A stretch of DNA of 64,000 nucleotides. Origin: Bugulina stolonifera. Lineage: Eukaryota; Bryozoa; Gymnolaemata; Cheilostomatida; Bugulidae. The stretch lies in NCBI GenBank assembly GCA_935421135.1, contig OW285187.1, forward strand, positions 16,703,929 through 16,767,928, read 5' to 3'. A program made the position numbers and the translations under genes. Below the pieces are notes generated by a model, which did no database searches, had not been told where the DNA came from, and saw only the letters and a list, made by a program, of their open reading frames with translations. Within the stretch, counting starts at the first letter, position 1; each line of letters begins with the position of its first letter. Shown here piece by piece: positions 23,921-37,100 of the stretch.

Positions 23921-26900
23921 TTATTTTACATTTTTACTTGAATTTTTTACCAATAATTTAGAGAATTGAAGCCTTAGACTACTAGTGTTAGCATTAGGCC
24001 CATCATTGGAGGGTCGTCTGGTCGTGTGTGTAGTGGGTAGACAAGGTCGTGTCACACTTTTACTTCGATCATCGTGTACTGTTGTACTTGGATGTATTAT
24101 CATTGTGTGTAGTAGCAGAGCCTTTGCAGATGCAGGGCGTATCACTTGAAATGCTTTTAGTACTTCTTCTACAACATAATAATAAATTATAAATGAACTG
24201 TGAACAGAAATTATTGTCCAAGGACTTCATTGTTATTTCTACACATATTTTGTTTTGATGGCTACCAACAAACCTGGTATAGATCGATGAGCTCTCAAAC
24301 CGTACTGTATTATAAACTCTACTGCTTCTCCTACATCCTGCATTACCTTCTCCATGTCACCTACTTCTGGGTTTGGGAAGTTGAGCAGAGTTACAGCTGG
24401 TGATGAAACCACTACAGAGACTCCCACTACTATAAACGAAGAGCTGTAGTTAAGATATGGAGAGTTAATTCAAATATTTATATCATTTGTTACAATAACT
24501 AGTGAATAATGGGTGTCATGCTAGATTTTGAAAACATTGGATAGGAGCTAAATGCTGCAACTGGCCAGCAACTTTTAATGGAGTCATGCTACCAATGGTT
24601 GCTACAATATTGCTCTCATTAAACAACCATAGACATCAAAGAATAATTTATATTGAAAATGTTATTATACTTGTAAAATTTGATAGTTTTAATAATTTTG
24701 CTCCCAGCTAGGAACTGGAACTTGACGAGTTATTACCTGGCCAGCTCTCCAGGAATGTCAGCAGTACAAGCCGTTCCATGAATGGTACATGAACCAAAAT
24801 AATCGATCTTGGTTTTATGTCAAGTCTTTCTAGCATCCTGTGGCTGTTTGTAATGCATTCTAAGATGTTGTTAGACGCAGTCTCCAGGATAACATACTCA
24901 AGTGGCACATTCATCATCTCCGCTATAGACTCGAATATCTTGGCTTGCTTTCTTTTCCCATCTTCTGTAAAAACGATGTGTGGTCAGAACTACATTGTAT
25001 ATACATAACTATATACAGTGTGGATATTGAATAAGGTCTTGGTACTCGTAAGGATGGGAGTCCCTCATTTCATTCTGCTTGTATGCACATCAGACCTCTC
25101 AAATCTCTTCCATTTTTGGAGATTCTTATTTTTAACCCAGATTTTGGTACTCTTCCCACACAAATTGGACATCTACTACCCAAACTGCTGAACCTCCTCT
25201 GTTTTCATTAGAAGAACAATTACTATGTTGTGATTTATATTTTTACTGCTTATAGCATGATCGTGCTACTCATTTTATTAATCTTACAAGTACAATACAA
25301 TATAATGTAGGAGTTGCTCACTCTTGTCAAGTTATAGTAGAGAGAAGACTACTCTAAAGTACATTGCAGAATACCACCTGTAAGTGTCAGTGCAAAAAGA
25401 TGGAAGTTTATAATAGGGTGTATTGCACCATTTTATTCTTGAATACACTGTTCACTAGTTCTTCTTAGATGCAAATAAACAAACATGTAAATTTGGTCAG
25501 CAGCATAAAATGCATTGTAGCTCATTGGTAGCAGGCAAAGTCAAGCTAACTGTATGAGCCACAACAAAGAACATGCATACTATGTTATCTGAAAATACAT
25601 GGCAGTTACTTACTTGAGTCAATCACTGCAGTATACATGATGTATTCAGCCCAGCCATCTACCCAAAGCTGACATGCATGCTCCATAGTCCGCACATCAT
25701 AGTTCCCTACCACCAAAATTATGTTGCTCTACAATATGAGTTAGTGATAACATGACATGGTAAGTGGTAGATGTCATTATATGCTATGAACATGGCCGTA
25801 TGTGAGTAAGTATAAAGATGCACGTTCGCTTCTTTTGCAATAGAGTAAATAAGCATAACAAAATACCATCAAGAAACTGCATCACCATTGCAAAATATAC
25901 AAAAGCTTCCTTGGTTTGATTAGTGGTACAAATTTTGTTCAAACACCAATGCATGCTCTCGAAGGATTTCTGTGTTTTGATTTTTCCCTTCATGTTGGGT
26001 AAAACTTTTTTTGCTACTGTTGACTGCTATATAGATATTCAAACTATATTTCATTAAACTTCCGCAAATAATTAATCGCAACAATTCATTTAGATTGGAA
26101 AATGTTGGTGCGAGCAAGTATCTTAAGAATGAATAATAAGACGAGACGCATTTTATATTTTTATTGACTCCTAATATTTCGATGTATGTCCATACATCAT
26201 CATCTGTGATGATGATGTATGGACACATATCGAAATATTAGGAGTCAATAAAAATATAAAATGCGTCTCGTCTTATTATTCATTTAGATTGACTAACCTC
26301 TTGCAATGGTTGGTCAAGTCTCATATAGTTCCATAGAACTTGAGAAGCTAGAGTTTTATCCGTCGGCATGTGAGGCTTTAGCTCACTGAACTTAGCTGTA
26401 GCAGGAGTTGTGTGTCGGCTACTACTTTGACGCATTGAACTCTTTAAGGGCATTGATAGATGCACTTTGGGAGTTTTTGGTACAGTAAAAAACTTCTTAT
26501 AAACCACCACTATGAGCTCCATGAAGAACTCTGTAGACAAAAGGATAGTAACACCTCATTGGATTATGTATTTGTATAACAAGTTTCATAAAAAACAGAA
26601 GAGTGATAAGCCTTGCACAGAAAATGTTTGCCAATGTGAAATCCGGGAGAGTACCAGCCTCCCCAACTGTAAATATCGGTGTAAATAATTCATGCACATG
26701 CTCATTATATATGAATTTACGGCTGTTCGAAAAAGACAGTTAGAAACAGGACGGTCCGAAAACGTTTGAGCTCCAAACCAAACGTTTTCGAAACATCCTG
26801 TTTCTAACTAACATTTTCGAAATGTCCCTTTACCCATTATATACATGTATGTATAACGAGATCCATAAAAACAGAAGCTTGATAAGCCTTACACAAATAA

Positions 26901-27413
26901 TGTTTGCCAAAGTAGAATCAAGGAGAGTACCAACCTTCCCAACTGTACAATATTGGTGCTCCTATCTACATACTGCTATGCAAAACATTTAGTTGTACAA
27001 ACCTCCAGAAGTAAAACCTATGTTACATGAACAAGTCGTTATATTACCTACAATTTCACGCATATTAACACAATAATATACAATATAACTGCAAATAATA
27101 ATGGTCGGCTTGACTTACGTATTATCATGGATAATATTTGGAGAAGATAAATAGCAGCAGTCACTTTTGGTCGCACTTCATTCATTGAGAGGCGTGACTG
27201 AGCTTGTTGGGAAGTACTGCTTTTGTATCTCCGGCTCGTAGTAATAGTAGGGACTACCAAAGTCTTGGCTTTAGACTTCTTTTTTACAGATGCTTGAGGA
27301 GAGCTATGTGTCCCACGGCCCTTAAATGTTCCAGATGTGCGTCTGACAAAGTCGTCATCCGACAATGACAGATCATTCAGGTGACGATCTCGGCCTTGTT
27401 TAGAAGGCGACAT
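23921..27413 (-). CDS. DUF218 (YdcF/SanA-fold) domain protein
   Basis: Six exons read on the minus strand: 27413-27119, 26530-26298, 25728-25614, 24964-24737, 24429-24274, 24168-23921. Phases close to 424 residues. Residues 1-98 are basic and Ser/Thr-rich, then a hydrophobic stretch (KVTAAIYLLQILSMII, continuing FFMELIVVV) that could be a membrane helix. The DUF218 domain starts near residue 160 with LWNYMRLDQPL and has NIILVVGNYDVR (strand and conserved Asn/Asp), the long helix with LWVDGWAEYIMYTA, PLEYVILETASNN, SIILVHVPFMERL and VSSPAV. DUF218 proteins are common in bacteria (YdcF, SanA); YdcF is reported to bind S-adenosylmethionine, and the role here is unknown. The C-terminal ~80 residues are Ser/Thr/Pro-rich. 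An alternative exon in intron 1 is possible. Eukaryotic introns show it is a resident gene even if of bacterial origin. Confidence 0.82.
26128..26284. mobile_element. Near-perfect 157-bp palindromic foldback element
   Basis: The left arm AATGAATAATAAGACGAGAC and onward is mirrored by the right arm, which ends GTCTCGTCTTATTATTCATT. Each arm is ~77 bp with only two or three mismatches, around a 3-base centre near 26206. It lies in intron 2 of the DUF218 gene, 14 bp from the splice donor. Such perfection suggests a recent MITE or a strong hairpin in the pre-mRNA. Confidence 0.85.
26571..26960. repeat. Diverged ~115-bp duplication inside intron 1 of the DUF218 gene
   Basis: Copies at 26571-26685 and 26850-26965 share CATAAAAA(A)CAGAAG, TTGATAAGCCTT-like, AATGTTTGCCAA and GAGAGTACCA. 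On the minus strand both start with an AG acceptor-like site followed by an open frame of ~30 codons with a hydrophobic pattern. The frame is in phase with exon 1. No donor giving a phase-preserving exon was found for either copy. Confidence 0.6.
26728..26823. mobile_element. Foldback element between the two intronic copies
   Basis: TTCGAAAAAGACAGTTAGAA then ACAGGACGGTCCGAAAACGT on the left pairs with ACGTTTTCGAAACATCCTGT and TTCTAACTAACATTTTCGAA on the right. The arms are about 42 bp around a short centre. It appears to be a small MITE inserted between the duplicated blocks. Confidence 0.75.
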
Positions 27414-28173
27414 TTTCCTCAGAACTAGCAGTATCAGAACAGTTTCCTAATTATTACCAACGTCTTATTAAAGATGCTCTACCATCATGAGGCTGTGAAC
27501 AAGGCTGTGAACAGAACAATGATTTGCAACAAACTTGTGTGCAACAATGGGCAACTCCATGCTAGTAAGTACAACGTACAATTTATAACACAAGTTGCTT
27601 GCATACCTGGCAGGCAAGCAGTTATTCAAAAGTTTTTTTACGAAATAGGTTTTTACTTCAATGACCGTAGACTGATGCCAATTACACAAGTTTTTTTTTT
27701 GAGGGCTTTTATAGTAAAGAAAGATTGGAGAGTCCTGTTAGGCTGCAAGTCTCTTCACAAAGTTGAATATGTTGTTGTAGCAAATACAGTGATAAAACAG
27801 TTAGGAACCACCATGACCCACAGTACTGCGTCCTGAATGGAGTTTTTGTCCAATGAAGGCCTATATCCATGTAACTATAAAGTAATAATAAGATGGCCAA
27901 TATTTAGAATATAATGGCTGATATTATGGTCGTAATATTTACAATTTATTACATAATATAACTATTACATGTATAACTAGTGAAAGTTAACAAAAACGTA
28001 ATCTCCTAAATAATACATGAAGGAGAAACATGAAACATGTTCATTAAAATTTAATCCAAAATCACATACTCATATATATAGTAATATTGGATCTACGTAT
28101 ATACATTGTACATGATTAGATTATTTAGACAAGTATAATTTACATTTCATTAAGCGAGTCTATGAAAAAGAGG
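27414..28173. other. Intergenic gap between the DUF218 gene and TCERG1
   Basis: The gap contains the 5' flank of the DUF218 gene and the 3' flank of TCERG1, both on the minus strand. An open frame of 120 codons at 27474-27836 (+) has no recognisable domain and is not called. Confidence 0.5.
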
Positions 28174-31100
28174 CTATTTCCTACGGCCGGGTTCCGTAGC
28201 CGTTGGTGGTGGTGGCTGACCTTTCTTTTCTACCTCCTCTAAGTGAGAGAAGAGAATCTTATCCCTCTCCTCGCTGACACATTCAAGGAGCAAGAACCGC
28301 TTATCATTCTGTAAACAGAGTAACAGTAACTTAAATTTAATCATTCAACTTTCTTGGTGAGACCCCACAATAACACCACCATGTATCACCATAACTACAC
28401 AAAAGACATACATGACAATACTGTCTTATATTTTAACAAAAATGTTCTAAAAAAAAAGAAGTAAACAAGTTTGACAGGATGGCATTTGGTTCCCTCCCTC
28501 GCTAGTCATGTTTATGGAACTTTTTACAGGAAAGTAAAAGTATTCAGTCTATTTACTGCATTATGACCTATATAAGAATCATATATACATGTATACATGT
28601 ACCTTGCGAGCTAATATGCACGTTATTACATTAGCCAGTATAATTTATTACAAATACTAAGCGCATCACCATTATAATGTGAATTAGAGAGTTAATTGCG
28701 GAGACAAAACTTTCTACAAATGGGCGTGTCTAAGGGCTCACCTCTAGCAGTCTCTCTATTTCACGCATGTAGTCAGGATTATCAGCTAGTTTCTTCCTAG
28801 CTGTGTGGTCTATCAGTTTTGTCTCCTTTAACAGAGCTCTAAAGTCAGCTTTGGCCTGCACATATTTTTCTCTTATAAAGTCTTCAAATTCTCTCTCTCT
28901 TTTCTACAAAACATTACCACTCTTTGAACTAATCGTTGAAAATCATGTTGTCAATGTCAGTATGAATGTTTGTTTGCAGTTGCCGTCCGAAACGGGTAGC
29001 ATTTAAACGAAGAAAACATGGAGATTGATACGCCAGATATCTTCGTGACATAATTGGAAGTTATGTTCTCGGTATTGTACACATATAAACCAGTTCTGAG
29101 GGTGTCCAGCTGTGAAAGTCTATTACAATCAATCGACCAACCAGGATGATTAGTAAGTATGCATAAACTCACCCTGTCACTAGAGGAGAACTTTGTGTAC
29201 TTAGGATCGTCCTTAATCAGCTTCCTTATTTCTTTCCATGTAGAGGTCAGTGTAACCTGTCATAACATGAAAATAACAGTTATAGCACCGTGTACGAAGC
29301 AGTCTATTCATACCATAGATGATAGGAGTGAAAACACATCATGTACACACACCTCAGAACACGAGTCCAGCAGTGAATGGAACATCTCTTTGTTACGCTT
29401 AGCGAGCACTTCTATATGATCATCATACAGCTTCTCTTTATCGTCCCTATCAATGAGGTCACACAAGTCCCACCTAGCATCCTTCTTTAGCAGCTTCCTA
29501 GTGTCCCTCCAGTTGGTGTCCACATTGCGTACCTGTGGGAGAGCATGTTATGTCGCTATAGAAACACGGATAGCAATGTAGTTCAGTTCCTTCTCAGGAG
29601 CAAAGCATTTAATGAAACTGTTGGTCAGTTATATTGCGATGGAATTTCAAGCACAGTATTTGTACATTGCTAATCAACTGTTTTCTAAAGGTGCATCTCC
29701 ATTAATGCTTTACTCCTGTAAGTCAGTATTCCACAGTTTATACTCCATACTCAATGACTATTCACCCTAGAGATGGGACATATTCTATGTGTTAACTTAG
29801 TGCTGAGGTTGGCAAGGGAATTTCTATTCAGTGACAAAAAATGCAAAGTTTACACTTTGATACCTGCAATAAATATAAATATTAGATATACATGCATACA
29901 GTATAAAGCACAGACTTTGGCTATGTGGTATCACAAGTCTAGAATGTATATATACATACCCTATTGCCTCGCTCAAATGACATGCTGACAGTTTCCAAAT
30001 ACAGTAATACAAAACTACCAACATTATAAAACAAGTACTTGTGCATTACACAACATACAATGCAATTCTGCATCACAGCTACCAGTATTATAACATGGGT
30101 ATGAGTACAGTAGGTATAGGTAAAGGCCAGAAACAGATGTATTTATAGTGTATTATATTACATGGGTCATCACATTCAAGCCTTTATTTCAACATATCCA
30201 TTGAATCTTTCAACACAATGCTCATACAAACTAAATACAATGTATATGTATACTAGTAATGCCTTTAAAAAAAACTTTGAAGTTGACAAAATTCTTCCAG
30301 TCATCCACAATATATGTACATGTACGGTGTATGCAAGATAAATGTTACAGTTTGAAGATACAATGTACAGGTAGGTAGTTTCCACTTTGGGGTTACTTGG
30401 AAAGGTGTTACTTGTAAGGGATGTTGACCTTTGACCTTAGCTGTCATCAGAGATGGGCACTAGTTATTCAATGATAGGAAATTCAGGTCATATAATAGAT
30501 TTCACTTTTTAAATATTTACCATTGAAACTGGTTAAAAATTTAATACTTACGTCATGTAATTTGCTAAAGACCTCATTAAAATTACTTTATCGTTAGGAA
30601 ATATTCCAATAGATAAGACCTACTCAGTTGGCACACAGATCATACACTGAGGTTAAAGGATGGACTAGGGTAAGACAACTTCAAAGTCGGTAATATATAA
30701 ATCAAGCAATACCTTATATAACCATTTACACAACCACTTTCAATGGTTAACACTGAAATTAATTAATTTAGTAGGAAAAACAAACTCGGTGCCCATCTCT
30801 GATATCTAGTGGTGGAAGTTGACAAATCTAACCTGATTTTACTCACTGATTACTAAAAATCTCAGCATAAATGGCTAGAGATCAATGACGGAGAGCTTGC
30901 GTCTACATGATGGTGTACGATTTGATGGCATTGCACAGCCATGACAAGGCGTATGCAGTCAGTAGGCCTATGCAGTTCTACAGGTGAATGCAGCTGTAAG
31001 TGGCAATGTCATACATTATTCATTCACAAGTCACTTTCATATTACAAGGGAAGTAACTTTTTCTGGTTGCAGCTAAACATATTATTAACTCTGGTATTCT

Positions 31101-34100
31101 GGGAAGGAGCAGATGCGTGGCCAAAACATCATGAGGCGCTATGTTGTTTCAACAGTGACCATAGTTTTACACTCTATACTATACACATATATCACAAGAA
31201 AGAGACTATACCATAAAACTGGGACAAAAACTTTTGCTTTGAAAGTTGGCCAATCAAAATTTGCATGAAGATGGAAAATTCAGCTTGAATAAAGCTGAAA
31301 CTGTGAAATGTTGAACCAAAACAGATGATTCATCCAATACAAGACCCTGAGGTAACATGTTAGAATATAGAAGCGTTTAAAGAGGGGGTGATGTCTAAAC
31401 TGGAGTGATAGGTCAGATAACTCCAGGGTAGACATAAATACGCAGCATATCAATGTACTTTTTAGGACACAGCATAAAATTTTATTTTTCATCCATGTTT
31501 TGGATTCAGATTTGCTATCCCAGGACTGTGTATTGAATGAATATCTGCTGTCTGTAGGAGGCAGAATATCAACAAACATATCAATGGACATGATTAAGGG
31601 GATTTAATACAATTGCTGTGAAACACCTAAAAATGCAAGTAAAACAGGGAACCTGAAATACAAATTACAATAAGCATTACTTCCCTGCTAAATATCTACA
31701 TACAAATGTACAGTAGAGGGGGGGGGGGGGGGGGCTAGCGAGGAAAGTATAAGGGAAGTTCAACCATTCTCTGCCTACAAACACGGCCTGTCTATACAAT
31801 TACATTGAGCAGAGAAATAGTTGATTGGATGGTTAAATCATCCAATCACACGTTTCTCTGCTCACGGTGTAATTGTACAACATCTGAGACCCTGTTTGAA
31901 GGGGGAGATGGAGAGATTGGAAATCAAAAAGTTCCCTTCTACTACCTTTGGTAGCATACATTCATGTACAATAATATACATGTATGTTTAATACTCCTAC
32001 ATATACAGTGTGGGACATGAAAATCGCTCAGAAAATATATAAAGGAATAACTGTATTGGCAAACTGGCTGACTGATGTACCTGCATGTAGGACATACAGT
32101 AGCAAACAGCTATATTATTAGAGGAAGGAAATGCTACCTTATTGAGGTAATTACACAGGACTACCCATCATAATATTACAGTAGAATACTGTATGTATGC
32201 TGTAAGGGCAGTACAAGGTCAAACAATATGGTATATACATGTAATATATTCAGGCATACATCAAATGGCCGAACTTGTGCAATAACTAGGGTATGTTGCA
32301 CAAATGGGCTTTACTGAGGAATAACACAGTCAATACATGTAAGAGTGCCAAATTGGTTCACCACATACATTCCATTTCTCATCTAATTTAATAGAATGCA
32401 ATTCATAACCGAACCATAACCAAACAATGTGTATTTCCACGAAGCTAGGCCATCTCTACACCAGATATACAGCATGTATGTATGTATGGTAAAGGTAACA
32501 CAAATACTGGCAGAGTATAAATAACTCCGTCATCTGAATGTAACATACTGTCAAATCTACATTAGTGTTTTTTGTGTGCATTGCTTGACCGTATACCAGT
32601 GTAGCCGATATCAGGTGAGTGAAATGACCCAGCCAATAGGGGGAAACATAAATTAAGTTCCTGTTGCAGATATACCGACAGCAGGAGTAAAGGAATAGTA
32701 AACACTTACCAAATCTACAAGCAGAGCCTTAAATTGCTGGACGGCCTCTTCCCTCTTGTGCTGTTCTCTCTCCTTGTCTCTCTCCCTGAGTGTTTCCCCC
32801 AGAGATCTCTGTACCTCTTTCTCACGTTCCCTCAGACTAGCTTCCTGTCGCTCTTTCTTCTCTCTCTCCCGTTCCTTTCTTGACCTTTCTTCTTGATCTC
32901 CACTCTGTTACAACCAAGAAATACACTATTGTAGCCAGACACTAGATACAGTATTAACCAAGAGATACAGGCAGAGCAATGGCACACCTTGTACTGCTAT
33001 ATTAGCACTTTGTACCAGAAATTGTTATGAGAGCATATACATGTACATGTATACTGTAGCAAGTGGGCATTATCCATTTAATTCACTGACCCACAAACAT
33101 AAAAGAATACAGCACTACATACTACTTCATACACTAGCTAAGCATATATACTATATTGTATATTATACATAGACATACCTCACTATCCAGGTACTTGACA
33201 TAGTCTCTAAACCAGTCCTCACGCTTAGAGCTGGACTCGACGGCCTTGTACCTGGGGTCACTGGACAGCTTCTCCTTGGTCTTGGTCCAGCTAGAGTGCC
33301 TATTCAGTTCTGTCATCTCCTTCAGCATGGCTAGGTAGTCGACCTTCATCTGACGGCAACACAATACAATACAGTGCATGATATTGTAATGTAACACTAT
33401 ATACATGCATATGCATATATCACAGCTATCGATAGAACATTATATGTATATATATCACAGCTATGGATATAACACTGTACATGAATTGTTTATATCACAG
33501 CTATCAATACAACACTATTATGCATGTACATGTGTGCATGTCAATTTTTTACACAAACCTTTTCCTTCTGTAGATTCCTCTCCTCCTTCTCCTTCTTCCT
33601 CAGGTCAGACAGGTGGTCATTGAATATGGCCTCGCGTTCTCTCATCTTCTCTATGGCCTTAAACCTCTCGTCTTTCCCAAACTTGGACGCCACGTCACTA
33701 AATGATGACCTAGAACATACATAGACATGCATGTACAATATACATAGCTTACATGTCTATGTGTGAGACGCAAGAAACATTGTAGCTAATATACATTACA
33801 CAACCACTCACTTGCTGGTCAGCGAGGCTGAAGACAGCATATCTATGAAAGCCTCCTTCTTCCTCTTTATCTCCCGACGCCGTTCTTGTCTCTCCTCCTC
33901 GGCACGCTCTTTAACATACGCCTCAAACACCTGCTTACGCTCCTTACTAGTTAGTAGTAGGTAACGAGGGTCAAACACTATCTTGTGTAGTTCTTTCTCC
34001 CAGGTAGAGAAAGCTGATACCTATCATAATTACATACAGAGTAGTAGAGATTACTACTATCACCATAGGAAAAAAACCGTTACAAATTTGTCCTATATTA

Positions 34101-37100
34101 CAAATAAGGATAGCTAAAAGATATCGTGATTGCTATGCAGGTAAAGCAGGACATGAAACTATTATTACTTCTTTCTCAGCAAGCATGTCCCTGAACTGTT
34201 TCATTCTGGTCTCCACAGGAACAAGAGCTCGTTCTCTGGCAGCCTTCACCTCTGCCTCCATAGCAGCATCCTTCCCAACCTCTACCTTCTTCATGTCTAG
34301 CAGTGACGTCTCCTTTTCCTCTTTCCTGTAAGCATACAGTGCACATGTACCGATATAACAGTAGTATACAGTGCACATGTACCGATATAACAGTAGTATA
34401 CAGTGCACATGTACCGATATAACAGTAGTATACAGTGCACATGTACCGATATAACAGTAGCATACAGTGCACATGTACCGATATAACAGTAGCATACAGT
34501 GCACATGTACCGATATACCAGGATACCCTCTATCTCGGTATTATACTAGTGTAGTATACAGTGCACATGTTCCAAGTGTTGGAAGATGTTGATAACATAC
34601 AGTAATACTAGACACACTGTAGGATTTTTAACCCTTTTACTTGGATGATACTAGTCCTAGTATCATCATCATAGGAAAGTAACACAAGCTAACAATTGGT
34701 GACACATTGACATTGAACATACTTTAGTTTGGCTTTCTTAGACTTAGATGGAGTACTTGGCTCGGCCTCTGCTTGTCTTTTCTGAGGTTCATCAGTTGTC
34801 TGTTCCTCACCAGGTGGAGCCGCTATTAACTTGAGCACATCCTCCCTGCCCTGAATCAGTGAGACAGACATGACATACATGTACTACAGACAGACAGACA
34901 TACAAATACATGTACATCAGACATATAATGTAATGGGATAACAAGACTAGTGTGCCAAGATGTATATTATCCCCTTTTATATTCACAGACTTTAGCACTA
35001 GCAACTATAACATATATCATGTGCTTGCTTAGGTAACTAGCCAAGCAGGCCTTGCCTAAAAACTAATTGTAATTTCAACATTATTTATATTTACATTGTG
35101 TGCTTAATAACAACAGCCATGCTCACTGTGGCAGGCCAACAATGATTAGCGAATACTTTATACACACCAGTACATAAGGTCAGTTGGGTATGGCTATACT
35201 TACAGCTAAATCTTCTGGAATTTCCCAGACAGACATCCTCTTACTAGGGTTGTAAAAGAACTGTTTGTCATCACCCGTCCACACAACACACCAGGGAGAT
35301 CCAGGCACAGGGGTGGAGCTCACTGGCTTCGACTTATCTTTTGGTTTCTCAGGCTCAGGTTCTGGTTTGTTCTCTGCAATTGGCTGTGTGTTGTTCAGCG
35401 AAGTGTCGGTCTGAAGTAAAAACAGTAGCAGTGTTGGCAGCAGCAGAAATACCAGCAGTAGTAGCAGTTGTGGCAAACATAATAGTGAGGATTTACTAAA
35501 TTTTCCCGCCCAGGTTACATGCAATGGTTACTGAACACCGACATACCTCCGATGTTTCCATGGACTCTTCAGTCACAGTTGTCTCTGTGGTATTGCTGGC
35601 AGGCTCCTCCTGATTTCCTCCCTCTGCAGACTGCGTAGGTTGACTAGACTCAGCTGACGGTGTGCTGCCGTCAGTCCCTGGAGCGCTCTGTCCAGCTATA
35701 GCTGCTGCAGTATGATATAAAGGGATTATGTGAACAGTCAGTATGTAACACCACTCAACGGAAAGTACCACACTAATATTTATTACATTACTATATAAAT
35801 TTGTGTAGTTATATAGAACCAACCTGATACTACTGTCATGGCTTCCTCCCATTTGACCAGAGGTTCAGGTTTCTCCCACACTGACTCCTGAGTTCTGGAG
35901 TTGAAGTAGTACTTCTTCCCTTCCTGTGTCTCATGCTCAGACCACTCGGCAACTTCTGGTGTCTTCTGCATATGTGGAGACAGCCCTCCCATAAAAGGTG
36001 GTGGCCCTCCCATTCCTGGTGGGCCCATACCTGGAGGGGGCATCCCCATACCTGGAGGGGGCATCCCCATTCCTGGAGGGGGCATTCCCATTCCGGGTGG
36101 AGGCATTCCCATTCCTGGTGGTGGCATACCTGTCCCCGGCGGTGGCAGGCCTACTCCAGGTGGAGGCATACCTGTTCCTGGTGGCGGTATTCCCATACCA
36201 GGTGGAGGCATATTAACTAAAATAGAATAAAGACCCATCAGTTGCTTCCCCCATGTATGAGAATATACAGGCACATGCAATCATATAGAAATATTAAAAG
36301 GAGAAATGGACTTACCAGCTGGAGGTACAAGCCCAGGTGGTGGACCTCCAAATCCAGGTGGTGGTACGTTGAATCCTGGTGGCGGACCAGATGCCGGAGG
36401 TTGTCCAGAGCCCGGTGCAGGCTGATTGGTCGATGAAGCACCGCCTTCTTCAACCCCAGGAGCCCCTTCAGATTCTGCTGCTCCATTTCCAGCAGCACCT
36501 GTCTCAGCTTGCTCACGAGCTAGAAATTTTAAATCACTAAGAAAATACAGCTTGGGTCGCTACTTTTACAAATATGCCTACTAAACAGGTGAATACGAGA
36601 GTCGGTTGGCACAGCTGATCAAACAATGACTAGTGCATACTGACCTGAGATAACCATGATTGGATCTTGACCCGTTGCAGAAATGGCTTCAAACTCTTCC
36701 TGTTTAATAATTGTCACATTTTCTGGCTTCTTCCAGGCAGCCTCTCTCGTCTTTGCATTATAGTAATAAGCTTTCTCGCCTAAATATATTGCGCATAGTC
36801 AAACTATAAAGGATGGTCAACAATTAGTATTTGGTGTGTATATGCATTATTAACATACCATTAATCTATTACCATTACTATTATACTGGTATAACTACCA
36901 CAGAACTACCAATAAACAAAAGAAGTATCTCTCATCAAAGCGTACCTGCCATAGTTTCAACCCACAGTTCAATGGGTGTGACATTTGGGGGTATACTGGT
37001 GCCGTGAGGAGGTGGCATCATATGTGGTGGAGGCCCATGGGGTGGTGGTCCACCATGCATCATGTGTGGAGGCATTCCAAAGGGAGGTGGGCCCTAAAAA

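Noticed and set aside
27474..27836. 120-codon plus-strand frame between the DUF218 gene and TCERG1
   Set aside because: No recognisable domain, lies across the DUF218 5' flank, composition like the surrounding AT-rich DNA.
34133..34506. Minus-strand frames of 69-123 codons repeating [14 protein letters not shown] units
   Set aside because: They run through the 32-bp minisatellite into TCERG1 exon 10; translation of a repeat, not a gene.
35933..36436. Plus-strand Trp/His/Arg-rich frames of 64-95 codons
   Set aside because: Antisense shadow of the proline/glycine-rich TCERG1 exons 5 and 6.
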